From NCBI RefSeq assembly GCF_022012445.1, contig NZ_JAKLTS010000007.1, positions 124,001 to 188,000 of the forward strand: a stretch of DNA of 64,000 bases, given 5' to 3'. Below the pieces are notes generated by a model that was given only the letters and a program-made list of their open reading frames with translations, searched no databases and was not told the DNA's origin. The position numbers were made by a program, and so were the translations under genes. This stretch comes from Massilia sp. TS11. Its GTDB lineage: Bacteria > Pseudomonadota > Gammaproteobacteria > Burkholderiales > Burkholderiaceae_D. Within the stretch, counting starts at the first letter, position 1; the number at the start of each line of letters is the position of its first letter. Below, one piece after another: positions 1 through 11,316 of this stretch.

Positions 1-594
1 GACGCCCACGGCGTGCACCTGATCGCCGATGAAATCGCGGTCGGCTGCGGCCGCACCGGCAGCTTCTTCGCCTGCGAGCAGGCCGCCATCTGGCCCGACT
101 TCCTGTGCCTGTCCAAGGGCATCAGCGGCGGCTATCTGCCGCTCTCGCTGGTGCTCACGCGTGAAGAGATCTACCAGGCCTTCTACGACGCCGACGTGCG
201 CCGCGGCTTCCTCCATTCGCACTCCTACACCGGCAATCCGCTGGCCTGCCGCGCGGCCCTGGCCACCCTGGCCATCTTCCGCGAGGACGATGTCCTGGCG
301 CGCAATGCCGCCAAGGCGGCGCGCCTGCGCACCCTGCTGGCGCCGCTGGCCGGACATGCGCGCGTGCGCCACTTCCGCCAGTGCGGCACCATCTTCGCGT
401 TCGACGCGGTGGAGCCGGATGCCGGGCGCGCGGCCAGCTTCGCGCGCCGCTTCTTCGCCGCCGCCACCGAGCATGAGCTGCTGATGCGGCCGATCGGGCG
501 CAGCGTGTATCTGATGCCGCCGTATGTGCTCAGCGACGAAGAACTGGTCCACCTGGCCGAGCGCACCCTGCGCAGCTTCGAACAGGTGCTGTGA
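1..594 (+). CDS. bioA: Adenosylmethionine-8-amino-7-oxononanoate aminotransferase, C-terminal part
   Basis: This is the 3' part of bioA; the 5' end lies outside the window and the reading frame is open from base 1. BioA transfers an amino group from S-adenosylmethionine to KAPA to form DAPA in biotin synthesis. The visible 197 codons contain the fold-type I PLP aminotransferase segment [13 protein letters not shown] and the PLP-binding lysine in the [12 protein letters not shown] context, followed by [14 protein letters not shown]. It is the first visible member of a tight bioA-F-D-B operon; its stop codon overlaps a GTG that could start bioF. Identity is firm because both the motifs and the operon agree. 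Confidence 0.95.
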   Translation, partial: DAHGVHLIADEIAVGCGRTGSFFACEQAAIWPDFLCLSKGISGGYLPLSLVLTREEIYQAFYDADVRRGFLHSHSYTGNPLACRAALATLAIFREDDVLARNAAKAARLRTLLAPLAGHARVRHFRQCGTIFAFDAVEPDAGRAASFARRFFAAATEHELLMRPIGRSVYLMPPYVLSDEELVHLAERTLRSFEQVL

Positions 595-1778
595 GCATGG
601 AACTGATCGCCGCCCTTGACCGCCAGCTGCGCGCGCTCGACGAACACAGCCTGACCCGCCAGCGGCGCGTGGTGGAGACGCCGTGCGCGCCGCGCATGGT
701 GGTCAACGGCCGCCCGCTGCTGGGCTTTTGCAGCAATGACTATCTGGGTCTGGCCAGCCATCCGCAGCTGGCCGCCGCCCTGGCCGAAGGCGCCCAGCGC
801 TATGGCGTGGGCAGCGGCGCCTCGCATCTGATCAGCGGCCACTCGCGCGCCCACGAACAGCTCGAGGAGCGCTTCGCCGCCTTCATGGCCGATTACGTAG
901 CGCAGGCGCGCGCCCTGTATTTCTGCACCGGCTACATGGCCAATCTGGCCGTGCTGACGGCGCTCGGCGCCGATGGCGAGGCCGAGATCTTTTCCGAGGA
1001 ACTGAACCACGCCTCGCTGATCGACGGGGCACGCCTGGCGCGCGCCCGCGTGCAGGTCTATCCGCATGCCGACGTCGCCACCCTGCGCCGCCAGCTGGCC
1101 GCCAGCACGGCCGCCACCAAACTGGTGGTGACCGACAGCGTGTTCAGCATGGACGGCGACCTGGCCCCGCTGGCCGCCCTGCTGGCCGCCTGCGAGGAAT
1201 ACGGCGCCTGGCTGGTGGTCGACGACGCCCACGGCTTCGGCGTGCTGGGCGCCGGCGGGCGCGGCGTGCTCGAAGCGCTCGGCCTGCGCTCGCCCCACAT
1301 CGTCTACATCGGCACGCTTGGCAAGGCGGCCGGCGTGGGCGGGGCCTTCGTGGCCGCGCATGGCACGATGATCGAATTCCTGATCCAGCGCGCGCGCCCC
1401 TACATCTACACGACCGCGCCCGCGCCGGCGCTGGCGCATGCGCTGCAGGCCAGTCTGGACATCATCGGCGGGCCCGAAGGCCAGGCGCGGCGCGCCCACC
1501 TGCATGCCCTGATCGCCCAGCTCGACGAGCAGCTGCGCCTGCGCAGCTGGCGCCGTCCGCCGTCGGCCACGGCGATCCAGCCGATCATCATCGGCAGCAA
1601 CGAAGACGCGCTGCAGGCGGCGGCCGGCCTGTATGGCCTGGGCCTGTGGGTGCCGGCGATCCGCCCGCCGACGGTGCCGCCCGGGACGGCGCGCCTGCGC
1701 GCCACCCTGACCGCCGCCCATACCCATGGCGACGTGGCCCAGCTGGTGGCGGCCCTGCACGAACTTGAGGGAGCCTGA
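591..1778 (+). CDS. bioF: 8-amino-7-oxononanoate synthase
   Basis: BioF condenses pimeloyl-ACP (or pimeloyl-CoA) with L-alanine to give KAPA, with loss of CO2. The 395-residue length is normal for the alpha-oxoamine synthase family. Motifs in order are NDYLGLA near residue 50, [21 protein letters not shown] and [11 protein letters not shown], with the PLP lysine at about residue 245. The GTG at 591 overlaps the bioA stop by four bases; an ATG two codons later (597) is an equally possible start. Both choices imply translational coupling with bioA. Confidence 0.96.
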   Translation: MSMELIAALDRQLRALDEHSLTRQRRVVETPCAPRMVVNGRPLLGFCSNDYLGLASHPQLAAALAEGAQRYGVGSGASHLISGHSRAHEQLEERFAAFMADYVAQARALYFCTGYMANLAVLTALGADGEAEIFSEELNHASLIDGARLARARVQVYPHADVATLRRQLAASTAATKLVVTDSVFSMDGDLAPLAALLAACEEYGAWLVVDDAHGFGVLGAGGRGVLEALGLRSPHIVYIGTLGKAAGVGGAFVAAHGTMIEFLIQRARPYIYTTAPAPALAHALQASLDIIGGPEGQARRAHLHALIAQLDEQLRLRSWRRPPSATAIQPIIIGSNEDALQAAAGLYGLGLWVPAIRPPTVPPGTARLRATLTAAHTHGDVAQLVAALHELEGA

Positions 1779-1780
1779 GC

Positions 1781-2533
1781 ATGAGCCTGAACGAACCCGC
1801 CACCCAAGCCGCGCCGCAGACGGCCGTACGCGATCCCCTGCCGCGCTTTGCCTGCTTTGTGACCGGCACCGACACCGAAATCGGCAAGACCCTGGTCAGC
1901 ACCGCCATCCTGCACCAGCTGGCCCAGCTTGGCGTGCGCGCCTGCGGCATGAAGCCGGTGGCGGCCGGCGCCGAGCTGATCGACGGCGTCTGGCATAACG
2001 AGGACGTCGACGCCATCATCGCCGCCAGCAGCCTGCATCTGCCGCGCCACCTGATCACCCCGTATCTGCTGCAGCGGCCGATGGCGCCGCACATCGCGGC
2101 CGAACTGGAAGGGGTGGTGATCGATCCGGTCACCATCCTGGCCGCCGCCGCCGAAGTGCAGGCCGCCGCCGATGCGCTGGTGGTCGAAGGCGTGGGCGGC
2201 TTCCGCGTGCCGCTGACCGGTGCCTTCGATACGGCCGATCTGGCCAAGGAACTGAATCTGCCCGTGGTGCTGGTGGTCGGCCTGCGCCTGGGCTGCCTGT
2301 CGCATGCCCTGCTCACCTACGAGGCGATCACGGCGCGCGGCCTGACAGTGGCAGGCTGGGTGGCCAACCAGGTCGATCCCGCCATGCCCTGCACCGACGA
2401 GAATATCGAGGCCCTGCTCGAGCGCCTGCCGGCGCCGCTGCTCGGCCATATCCCGCGCCTGAGCGAGCCCAGTGCCGCCGCGGCCGCGCGCCATCTGCAG
2501 CTGGGCGCCTTGCCCGGCTGGCCGGCGCGCTGA
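1781..2533 (+). CDS. bioD: Dethiobiotin synthetase
   Basis: BioD is an ATP-dependent carboxylase that closes the ureido ring of dethiobiotin from DAPA and CO2. The N-terminal P-loop reads GTDTEIGKT near residues 27-35, and [12 protein letters not shown] near residue 130 matches the family. It has 250 residues with a slightly extended N-terminus (about 24 residues before the P-loop). It starts two bases after the bioF stop, in the third position of the bio operon. Confidence 0.95.
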   Translation: MSLNEPATQAAPQTAVRDPLPRFACFVTGTDTEIGKTLVSTAILHQLAQLGVRACGMKPVAAGAELIDGVWHNEDVDAIIAASSLHLPRHLITPYLLQRPMAPHIAAELEGVVIDPVTILAAAAEVQAAADALVVEGVGGFRVPLTGAFDTADLAKELNLPVVLVVGLRLGCLSHALLTYEAITARGLTVAGWVANQVDPAMPCTDENIEALLERLPAPLLGHIPRLSEPSAAAAARHLQLGALPGWPAR

Positions 2534-2550
2534 ACACCAGAGGAATTCGC

Positions 2551-3585
2551 ATGACCCAGACCACCACCCTGTCTTTCACCAAACCGGCCAAGCCGATCGG
2601 CACGCCCGACGACGCCACCTGGCCGCTGGCCGAAGTGCTGGCCCTGTTCGCGCTGCCCTTCCCGGAGCTGCTGCGGCGCGCCCAGGAAGTCCACCACGCG
2701 CACTGGCCCGACGGCGACGTCGAACTGGCCACGCTGTTGTCGATCAAGACCGGCGGCTGCGAGGAAGACTGCGGCTACTGCCCGCAGGCGGCGCGCTACG
2801 ACACCGGCGTCAAGGCCCAGAAGATCATGGAACTGGACGCCGTGCTGGACGCCGCGCGCCAGGCCAAGCAGAACGGCGCCACCCGCTTCTGCATGGGCGC
2901 CGCCTGGCGCAGCCCCAAGGAGCGCGACATGGAGAAGGTCGAGGCCATGGTGCGCGAGGTGAAGGCCCTGGGCCTGGAAACCTGCGCCACGCTCGGCATG
3001 CTCGAAGAGGACCAGGCCCAGCGCCTGAAGGACGCGGGCCTCGACTACTACAACCACAATCTCGACACCGCGCCCGACTTCTACGGCAATGTGATCTCCA
3101 CCCGCCAGTACCAGGACCGCCTGGACACCCTGGGGCGCGTGCGCGAAGCAGGCCTGAAGCTGTGCTGCGGCGGCATCGTCGGCATGGGCGAGACGCGCGA
3201 GCAGCGCGCCGGCCTGATCGCCCAGCTGGCGAACATGAATCCGTATCCGGAATCGGTGCCGATCAACCATCTGGTGCAGGTCGAAGGCACGCCCCTGCAT
3301 GGTCTGGACAAGCTCGATCCGATCGAATTCGTGCGCACCATCGCGATCGCCCGCATCACCATGCCGAAAGCGCGCGTGCGCCTGTCGGCCGGCCGGCGCG
3401 AGCTGGGCGAGGCGGTGCAGGCGATGTGCTTTGCGGCCGGCGCCAACTCGATCTTCTACGGCGACAAGCTGCTCACCACCGACAACCCGGAAGCCGAAGA
3501 CGACCGCCAGCTGCTGGCCAAACTGGGCCTGCCGACGCGCGCCGCCATGCTCGATTCGGTCCCCAAAACCCACTGCGGCGCCTAA
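2551..3585 (+). CDS. bioB: Biotin synthase (radical SAM)
   Basis: BioB inserts sulfur into dethiobiotin using a radical SAM [4Fe-4S] cluster and a sacrificial [2Fe-2S] cluster. The radical SAM signature [10 protein letters not shown] places the three cluster cysteines at residues 70, 74 and 77. YYNHNLDT and the C-terminal [15 protein letters not shown] are typical of BioB. The start has a clear ribosome binding site (AGAGGAA) ahead of the ATG. It follows bioD by 17 bases and precedes the biotin-carrying mccA by 28 bases, so cofactor synthesis and one of its acceptor enzymes may share a transcript. Confidence 0.97.
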   Translation: MTQTTTLSFTKPAKPIGTPDDATWPLAEVLALFALPFPELLRRAQEVHHAHWPDGDVELATLLSIKTGGCEEDCGYCPQAARYDTGVKAQKIMELDAVLDAARQAKQNGATRFCMGAAWRSPKERDMEKVEAMVREVKALGLETCATLGMLEEDQAQRLKDAGLDYYNHNLDTAPDFYGNVISTRQYQDRLDTLGRVREAGLKLCCGGIVGMGETREQRAGLIAQLANMNPYPESVPINHLVQVEGTPLHGLDKLDPIEFVRTIAIARITMPKARVRLSAGRRELGEAVQAMCFAAGANSIFYGDKLLTTDNPEAEDDRQLLAKLGLPTRAAMLDSVPKTHCGA

Positions 3586-3613
3586 CACCAAAAACAGACA
3601 AGGAAGACAGCGC

Positions 3614-5638
3614 ATGTTCACCAAGATCCTGATAGCCAACCGCGGCGAAATCGCCTGCCGTGTGGCCGCCACCGCGCGCCGCATGGGCATCCAGACCGTG
3701 GCCGTGTATTCGGAAGCCGACGCGGGCGCCCGCCACGTCGCCGAATGCGACGAAGCGGTGCTGCTCGGCCCCGCGCCGGCCAAGGAAAGCTATCTGTGCG
3801 CTGACAAGATCATCGCCGTCGCGCTGGCCACCGGCGCCCAGGCCATCCACCCCGGCTACGGCTTCCTGTCCGAGAACGAGGACTTCGCCGAGGCCTGCGC
3901 CCAGGCCGGTCTGGTGTTCATCGGCCCGCCCGCGTCGAGCATCCGCGCGATGGGTTCCAAGTCGGCCGCCAAGCAGCTGATGGAAGAAGCCGGCGTGCCG
4001 CTGGTGCCCGGCTACCACGGCGACAACCAAGACCCCGCCTTCCTGCAGCAGCAGGCCGACGCGATCGGCTATCCGGTGCTGCTCAAGGCCAGCGCGGGCG
4101 GCGGCGGCAAGGGCATGCGCGTGGTCGAGAAATCGGAGGACTTCGGCGCCGCCCTGGCCTCGTGCAAGCGCGAGGCGATCAACTCCTTCGGCGACGACAA
4201 GGTGCTGGTCGAGAAATACCTGACCCGCCCGCGCCACATCGAAATCCAGGTGTTCGCCGACACCCATGGCGAATGCGTGTATCTGTTCGAGCGCGACTGC
4301 TCGGTGCAGCGGCGCCACCAGAAGGTGCTCGAAGAAGCGCCGGCCCCGGGCATGACGGCCGAACGCCGCCAGGCCATGGGCGCGGCGGCGGTCGCCGCCG
4401 CTAAGGCGGTCGGCTACGTGGGTGCCGGCACGGTCGAATTCATCGCCAACCAGGACGGCAGCTTCTACTTCATGGAGATGAATACGCGCCTGCAGGTCGA
4501 GCACCCGGTCACCGAAATGATCACCGGGACCGACCTGGTCGAGTGGCAGCTGCGCGTGGCCGCCGGCCAGCCGCTGCCGCTCAAGCAGGCGCAGCTCGCC
4601 ATCCACGGCCACGCGATCGAGGCGCGCGTGTATGCGGAAAATCCGGAGAAGGGCTTCCTGCCGGCGATCGGCACGCTGCGCCACATGCGCACCCCGGCCG
4701 CGGTGGCGTTCGAACTGGGCGGCACACCGGGCGTGGCCCCGGCCGCCGTGCGGGTGGACGCCGGCGTGCGCGAAGGCGACGCCATTTCGCCCTTCTACGA
4801 CCCGATGATCGCCAAGCTGATCGTCTGGGGCGCCGACCGCAGCCAGGCCCTGGCGCGCATGGCCCAGGCCCTGGCCGAATTCCACATCGTCGGCCTGGCC
4901 ACGAATATCGCCTTCCTCAAGCGCCTGGTCGAAGGCGAGGCCTTTGCCACGGCCGATCTGGACACCGGCCTGATCGAACGCCATCAGGCGACGCTGTTCC
5001 CGCCCGCGCGCGCAGTGCCGGCCGGCGCCCTGGCCCTGGCCGCGATGGCCCTGGTGGCCGAGGAGCAGGCCGCGGCCCAAGGCGCGGCGCCGCATCCGGC
5101 CGACCCCTTCGGCATGGCGCACGGCTGGCGCATGAACAGCCACTACCGGCGCGCGCTGCGCTTCAGCGACGAGCACAAGGACTATCAGGCCACCCTGGTC
5201 TATCGCCCGCACGGCTGGGACTTCGTGCTCGGCGGCCTGGAACTGCCGCTGCGCCTGAGCGCGCGCCAGGACCATGATTTCTCGATCCAGCTGGGCGAAG
5301 CCGCCATGCACGGCACCGTGCTGCGCGACGGCGAGCAGTTCCACGTGTTCAGCGGCGGGCGCCATTTCACGCTGGCGTACAATGACCCGATGGCCCACGC
5401 CGGCGAGACCGAAGCCGAAGGCGGCCGCCTGACGGCGCCGATGCCGGGCAAGGTGGTGGCCGTGCTGGCCGCCAAAGGCCAGGCCGTGAAGAAGGGCGAT
5501 GCGCTGGTGATCATGGAAGCCATGAAGATGGAGCACACGATCGCCGCCCCGGCCGACGGCGTGGTCGAGGAACTGCTGTACCAGGTGGGCGACCAGGTGG
5601 CCGACGGCGCGCCGCTGATCGCCTTCAAAACGGAATAA
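3614..5638 (+). CDS. mccA: Methylcrotonyl-CoA carboxylase, biotin-carrying alpha subunit
   Basis: This is a 674-residue acyl-CoA carboxylase alpha subunit: biotin carboxylase N-half (KILIANRGEIACRV, HPGYGFLSEN, ATP-grasp GGGGKGMRVV, EMNTRLQVEHPVTE) and a C-terminal biotinyl domain whose EAMKMEH motif carries the biotin lysine at about residue 638. The length fits 3-methylcrotonyl-CoA or propionyl/acetyl-CoA carboxylase. The HMG-CoA lyase two genes downstream favours methylcrotonyl-CoA carboxylase of leucine breakdown. The ATG at 3614 follows an AAGGAAGAC site; the frame is open further upstream but overlaps bioB. The beta subunit (mccB) is not in the window. Confidence 0.88.
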   Translation: MFTKILIANRGEIACRVAATARRMGIQTVAVYSEADAGARHVAECDEAVLLGPAPAKESYLCADKIIAVALATGAQAIHPGYGFLSENEDFAEACAQAGLVFIGPPASSIRAMGSKSAAKQLMEEAGVPLVPGYHGDNQDPAFLQQQADAIGYPVLLKASAGGGGKGMRVVEKSEDFGAALASCKREAINSFGDDKVLVEKYLTRPRHIEIQVFADTHGECVYLFERDCSVQRRHQKVLEEAPAPGMTAERRQAMGAAAVAAAKAVGYVGAGTVEFIANQDGSFYFMEMNTRLQVEHPVTEMITGTDLVEWQLRVAAGQPLPLKQAQLAIHGHAIEARVYAENPEKGFLPAIGTLRHMRTPAAVAFELGGTPGVAPAAVRVDAGVREGDAISPFYDPMIAKLIVWGADRSQALARMAQALAEFHIVGLATNIAFLKRLVEGEAFATADLDTGLIERHQATLFPPARAVPAGALALAAMALVAEEQAAAQGAAPHPADPFGMAHGWRMNSHYRRALRFSDEHKDYQATLVYRPHGWDFVLGGLELPLRLSARQDHDFSIQLGEAAMHGTVLRDGEQFHVFSGGRHFTLAYNDPMAHAGETEAEGGRLTAPMPGKVVAVLAAKGQAVKKGDALVIMEAMKMEHTIAAPADGVVEELLYQVGDQVADGAPLIAFKTE

Positions 5639-5664
5639 ACAATATAAACGATTAGGGAGACGCC

Positions 5665-6594
5665 ATGCGCATTCTGCTGCACCGCCGCGACGGCGTGTAC
5701 GAAGACTGGCTGGCCGCCTTTGCCCACTACCTGCCGGAAGCGCAGGTCGTCGTGTGGGAGGAGGGCAAGGCCATCGACCCCTGCGACTACGCGGTGCTGT
5801 TCGTGCCGCCGCCCGGCATCCTGGCCGATCTGGCCAAGGTCAAGGCGATCTTCTGCACCGGGGCCGGGGTCGACGCCCTGCTGAAACTGGGCGAGCAGCT
5901 GCCGCCGGTGCCGATCGTGCGCCTGGCCGATGCCGGCATGGGCGTGCAGATGGCCGAATACGTGACCCACGCCGTGCTGCGCTACTACCGCCGCTTCGAC
6001 GACTACCAGGTGGTGGCGCGCCAGGGCCTGTGGGAACAGCTGCCCGCCTACGACAAGCAGGACTTCACGGTGGGCGTGCTCGGCGCCGGCGCGCTCGGTA
6101 GCCATGTGATCGGCGCGCTGCGCCACTTCGGTTTTCCGCTGCGCGCCTGGAGCCGCACGCCCAAGGACCTGAGCGGGGTGGCCTGCTACCACGGCCCGGC
6201 CCAGCTCGACAGCTTCCTGCAGGGCCTGCGCGTGGTGGTCTGCATGCTGCCGCTGACGCCGGACACGGCCAATCTGCTCGACCGCGCGCGCCTGTCGCTG
6301 CTGGCCCCGGGCGGCTATGTGATCAATGTGGCGCGCGGCGGCCTGCTGGCCGAACCCGACCTGCTGGCGCTGATCACGGCCGGCCAGCTGGCCGGCGCCA
6401 CGCTCGACGTCTTCCGCAACGAGCCGCTACCGCCCCAGCACCCGTTCTGGCAGGAGCCGCGCATCACCATCACGCCCCATATTTCGGCCCTGACCCTGTG
6501 CCGCGAAGCGGTCGAACAGATCAGCGGCAAGATCCGCGCGATGGCGCGCGGCGAACTCGTGGCCGACATCGTCAACCGCACTCTCGGATACTGA
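5665..6594 (+). CDS. ghrA: Glyoxylate/hydroxypyruvate reductase A-like dehydrogenase
   Basis: This 309-residue D-2-hydroxyacid dehydrogenase resembles GhrA, which reduces glyoxylate and hydroxypyruvate with NAD(P)H. The dinucleotide-binding motif GVLGAGALGSHV lies near residues 137-148, followed by a basic stretch (WSRTPK) that suggests NADPH preference. NVARGGLL and the catalytic His in TPHISALT come later. The ribosome site AGGGAG precedes the ATG. It lies between mccA and the HMG-CoA lyase gene, which abuts its stop, so it is probably co-transcribed. Its physiological substrate here is not shown by the sequence. Confidence 0.85.
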   Translation: MRILLHRRDGVYEDWLAAFAHYLPEAQVVVWEEGKAIDPCDYAVLFVPPPGILADLAKVKAIFCTGAGVDALLKLGEQLPPVPIVRLADAGMGVQMAEYVTHAVLRYYRRFDDYQVVARQGLWEQLPAYDKQDFTVGVLGAGALGSHVIGALRHFGFPLRAWSRTPKDLSGVACYHGPAQLDSFLQGLRVVVCMLPLTPDTANLLDRARLSLLAPGGYVINVARGGLLAEPDLLALITAGQLAGATLDVFRNEPLPPQHPFWQEPRITITPHISALTLCREAVEQISGKIRAMARGELVADIVNRTLGY

Positions 6595-6595
6595 A

Positions 6596-7504
6596 ATGAG
6601 CATGCTGCCCCAACAGGTCAAACTGGTCGAAGTCGGCCCGCGCGACGGCCTGCAGAACGAAAAGCAGGAGGTCCCGGCCGACGTCAAGATCGAACTCGTG
6701 AACCGGCTCGCCGACGCCGGCTTCGTCAATGTCGAGGCGGCGTCCTTCGTCTCGCCCAAGTGGGTGCCGCAGATGGCCACCAGCGCCGCGGTCATGGCCG
6801 GCATCAGGCGCCGCCCCGGCACCCTGTACTCGGCGCTGACCCCGAATATGCAGGGCTTCGAGGCCGCCATGGCGGCCGGCGCCGATGAAGTGGTGATCTT
6901 CGGCTCCGCCTCCGAGGCCTTCTCGCAGAAGAATATCAACTGCTCGATCGCCGAATCGATCGCCCGCTTCGAGCCGGTGGCGGCCGCCGCCAAGGCGCGC
7001 GGCGTGCGCCTGCGCGGCTCGATCAGCTGCTCGTTCGGCTGCCCCTACCAGGGCGCGGTGCCGCTGAGCGCCGTGGCCGACGTGGTGGCACGCATGGCGG
7101 CGCTCGGCTGCGACGAGATCGACATCGCCGACACCATCGGCGTGGCGACCGCGCGCCAGACCCAGGCCGTGATGGAGACGGCGGCGCACGCCTTCCATCT
7201 CGAGCGCATCGCCGGCCACTTCCATGACACCTATGGCCAGGCGCTGGCGAATATCTATGCCAGCCTCGAAGTCGGGGTGCGCATCTTCCACTCGTCCGTG
7301 GCCGGCCTCGGCGGCTGCCCGTATGCCAAGGGCGCGACCGGGAATGTCGCCAGCGAGGACGTGCTGTATCTGCTGCACGGGCTCGGCATTGCCACCGGGG
7401 TCGATCTGGACGCCGTGGTCGACGCCGGCCAGTTCATCGCGGCCCACCTGGGCCGCAAGGCCGCCAGCCGGGCCGGCAACGCCATCGCCGCCAAGCGCGC
7501 CTGA
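6596..7504 (+). CDS. mvaB: Hydroxymethylglutaryl-CoA lyase
   Basis: HMG-CoA lyase cleaves 3-hydroxy-3-methylglutaryl-CoA to acetoacetate and acetyl-CoA, the last step of leucine catabolism. Key features are VEVGPRDGLQNE near the N-terminus (metal and substrate site) and the family signature SVAGLGGCPYAKGATGN around residues 235-251 with its catalytic cysteine. The 302-residue length is normal. The ATG is one base after the ghrA stop. Alternative names in Leu/Ile operons are liuE or hmgL. Confidence 0.95.
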   Translation: MSMLPQQVKLVEVGPRDGLQNEKQEVPADVKIELVNRLADAGFVNVEAASFVSPKWVPQMATSAAVMAGIRRRPGTLYSALTPNMQGFEAAMAAGADEVVIFGSASEAFSQKNINCSIAESIARFEPVAAAAKARGVRLRGSISCSFGCPYQGAVPLSAVADVVARMAALGCDEIDIADTIGVATARQTQAVMETAAHAFHLERIAGHFHDTYGQALANIYASLEVGVRIFHSSVAGLGGCPYAKGATGNVASEDVLYLLHGLGIATGVDLDAVVDAGQFIAAHLGRKAASRAGNAIAAKRA

Positions 7505-7516
7505 GCGGAAAAGAAA

Positions 7517-7546
7517 AACGCCGAACGGCTTGCACCGTTCGGCGTT
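7517..7546. terminator. Rho-independent terminator, shared by mvaB and tRNA-Pro
   Basis: A perfect 12-bp stem (AACGCCGAACGG paired with CCGTTCGGCGTT) with a six-base loop lies between mvaB and the tRNA gene. On the reverse strand the stem is followed by a T-rich run, so it is best suited to ending the tRNA-Pro transcript. On the forward strand only CTTG follows, so termination of mvaB would be weaker. Confidence 0.85.
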
Positions 7547-7555
7547 CTTGTATGC

Positions 7556-7632
<77 letters not shown>

Positions 7633-7655
7633 ATGCACGCATTATACCACGTGCC

Positions 7656-8573
7656 CTAGGCATCCTTGAGGGCAAGCGCGCGCGCGTACAGATCGTTCTT
7701 CTTGGCGCCTGTAATCTGGGCCGCCAGGGCCGCCGCCTGTTTCACCGGCAATTCCGCCAGCAGAATCCGCAGCACCCGCTCGGCCTCGGCCGCGCCCGCT
7801 TCGTCCTGGGCCGGGGCGCCTGCGAGCAGCACCACGTATTCGCCCTTCTCGCGGTGGGCGTCGGCGGCCAGCCAGGCGGCCGCCTCGCCCAGCGGGCAGC
7901 GGTGGATTTCTTCGAACAGTTTGGTCAGCTCGCGCGCGAACACGATCTGCCGCTCGGGCGGGAACACGGCCGCCAGCGCCGCCACGCAGTCGTGGATGCG
8001 GTGCGGCGCCTCGTAGAACACCAGGGTCGCGGCCATCGTGCGCAGCGGCTGCAGGGCCGTCTCGCGCTGCTTGGCCTTGGCCGGCAGAAAGCCGACGAAA
8101 TGGAAGGCGGGGTCCAGCAGGCCGCTGGCCGACAGGGCCGTGATGGCGGCCGAGGGGCCCGGCACCGGCACCACGCGCAGGCCGGCCGCGCGCACGGCGT
8201 CGACGATGCGCGCGCCCGGGTCGGACACGGCCGGAGTGCCGGCATCCGACACCAGGGCGATGCGCTCGCCCGCCTGCAGCCGCGCGATCAGGCGCGCGGC
8301 CACTTCGCGTTCGTTGTGCATGTGGGCGGCGATCAAGGGCTTGTTCAGCCCGAGGCGGCCGAGCAGCTGGCCGGTGTTGCGCGTGTCCTCGCAGGCGACG
8401 GCATCGGCCAGGCCCAGTACATACAGGGCGCGCACGCTGATGTCGCACACGTTACCGATCGGTGTGGCCACGATATACAGGGATGCGCTAGGATACTGCT
8501 GGTGCGCCGCCTCAGCCCACACGGGGCTGCGGGCGACCGGGCTTGTTGATGCGTCTGTCGTCGGAGGTGTCAT
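7656..8573 (-). CDS. rsmI: 16S rRNA 2'-O-ribose C1402 methyltransferase
   Basis: RsmI methylates the 2'-O of C1402 in 16S rRNA with SAM. The protein shows LYIVATPIGN near the N-terminus, ACEDTRNTGQLL, ALVSDAGTPAVSDPG, PGPSAAITALSASGL and FYEAPHRI, all diagnostic of the YraL tetrapyrrole-methylase-like family. With the ATG at 8573 it has 305 residues, about 30 before LYIVATPIGN. A GTG at 8522 would give 288 residues, closer to the usual length. The ATG overlaps the divergent lpoA start codon and has no good ribosome site, so the true start is uncertain. Confidence 0.94.
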   Translation of the reverse strand: MTPPTTDASTSPVARSPVWAEAAHQQYPSASLYIVATPIGNVCDISVRALYVLGLADAVACEDTRNTGQLLGRLGLNKPLIAAHMHNEREVAARLIARLQAGERIALVSDAGTPAVSDPGARIVDAVRAAGLRVVPVPGPSAAITALSASGLLDPAFHFVGFLPAKAKQRETALQPLRTMAATLVFYEAPHRIHDCVAALAAVFPPERQIVFARELTKLFEEIHRCPLGEAAAWLAADAHREKGEYVVLLAGAPAQDEAGAAEAERVLRILLAELPVKQAAALAAQITGAKKNDLYARALALKDA

Positions 8574-9675
8574 GCCTGCTCTTGGAGGAAAGCGCTGGAT
8601 CGCCGGCCTGCTCGGCGCCATCCTGCTGGCGCACGCCGCACCCGGCGGCGCAACGGGGCGATTGTGCGCGTCCACGCCGCCAAACACAAGTGCGCCCTGC
8701 CGCATCGCGCTGCTGCTGCCGCTGCAGTCGGACAGCCTCGGGCAAGCCGCCCAGGCCCTGCGCGACGGCTTTCTGGCCGCCGCCTCGGTCGATGCCCAGG
8801 CCCCCGCCATCAGCCTGATCGACAGTGGCGACACGCCCGCCAGCGCCCAGGACGCCTATGCGCGCGCGGCCGCCGGCCATGTGCTGATCGTCGGGCCGCT
8901 CGGCAAATCCTTGGTGGCGGCCCTGGTCGCCAGCCCCGTGCTCACCCCCACCCTGGCCCTGAGCCTGCCGAATGACAGCGTGCTGCCCAGCCATATGGCC
9001 GCGATCGGCCTTTCGCTCGATGCAGAAGGGCGCCAGCTGGCGCAATGGGCGGCGGCGCGCCAGCGCGGCCCGGCCCTGATCGTCACGGCCGGGGCCAGCT
9101 GGCAGCAGCGCCTGGCCAGCGTGCTGGCCGCCCAGTGGCAGCAGGGCGGACGCACGGCCAGCGTGCTCGAGGCGGCGGCCGCCAGCGGCTATCTGAGCGA
9201 TGCCGCGCTGGCCGCGATTCTGGCGCGCGTGGCCAGCAGCCGGCCAGCCCTGGTATTCGCCGCGCTCGAGCCCGACCAGGCGCGCCAGCTGAAGGCGGCG
9301 CTGCCGCCCGAGCTGCCCGTGTACGGCGCCTCGAGCGTCAATCCGGGTCCGGACGCCCAGCTGGCCCCGCATGAGCTCGACGGCCTGCACCTGCTCGACC
9401 TGCCCTGGCTGCTGACGCCCGACACGGCCGGCGTGGCCGCCTGGCCTCAGCCGCTGAGCCCGCTGCCGCCCGACCTCGCGCGTCTGTACGCGCTCGGCAT
9501 CGACGCCTACCGGGTGGCGCGCGCGCTGGCCCTGAACGACGGCGACGGCGTCGAGCTGGACGGGGTCACGGGCAAGCTCAGCCTGCATTTCGGCGACGGG
9601 CCGGCCCGCTTTGCCCGGCGCGCCGCTGCCGCCGTCTACCAGGCTGGCCTGGCCCAGCCGGCCACGGAGCCCTGA
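8572..9675 (+). CDS. lpoA: LpoA/LppC-like penicillin-binding protein activator
   Basis: In gammaproteobacteria LpoA is an outer-membrane lipoprotein that stimulates the peptidoglycan synthase PBP1A. This 367-residue protein has a hydrophobic N-terminal export signal and then RIALLLPLQSDSLGQAAQALRDGFLAA, the start of the periplasmic-binding-protein-like C-terminal domain of the family (no run longer than this domain start is needed for the call). It lacks the N-terminal TPR-like domain of the roughly 680-residue enterobacterial protein and shows no clear lipobox. A GGAGG site precedes the ATG at 8572. The rsmI / lpoA-yraN-diaA-dolP order supports the call. Confidence 0.8.
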   Translation: MPALGGKRWIAGLLGAILLAHAAPGGATGRLCASTPPNTSAPCRIALLLPLQSDSLGQAAQALRDGFLAAASVDAQAPAISLIDSGDTPASAQDAYARAAAGHVLIVGPLGKSLVAALVASPVLTPTLALSLPNDSVLPSHMAAIGLSLDAEGRQLAQWAAARQRGPALIVTAGASWQQRLASVLAAQWQQGGRTASVLEAAAASGYLSDAALAAILARVASSRPALVFAALEPDQARQLKAALPPELPVYGASSVNPGPDAQLAPHELDGLHLLDLPWLLTPDTAGVAAWPQPLSPLPPDLARLYALGIDAYRVARALALNDGDGVELDGVTGKLSLHFGDGPARFARRAAAAVYQAGLAQPATEP

Positions 9676-9676
9676 G

Positions 9677-11305
<1,629 letters not shown>

Positions 11306-11316
11306 GCCAGGCCATC

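Noticed and set aside
3473..5536. Long reverse-strand open frame opposite mccA
   Set aside because: Same reasoning: low-complexity translation opposite a complete carboxylase subunit.
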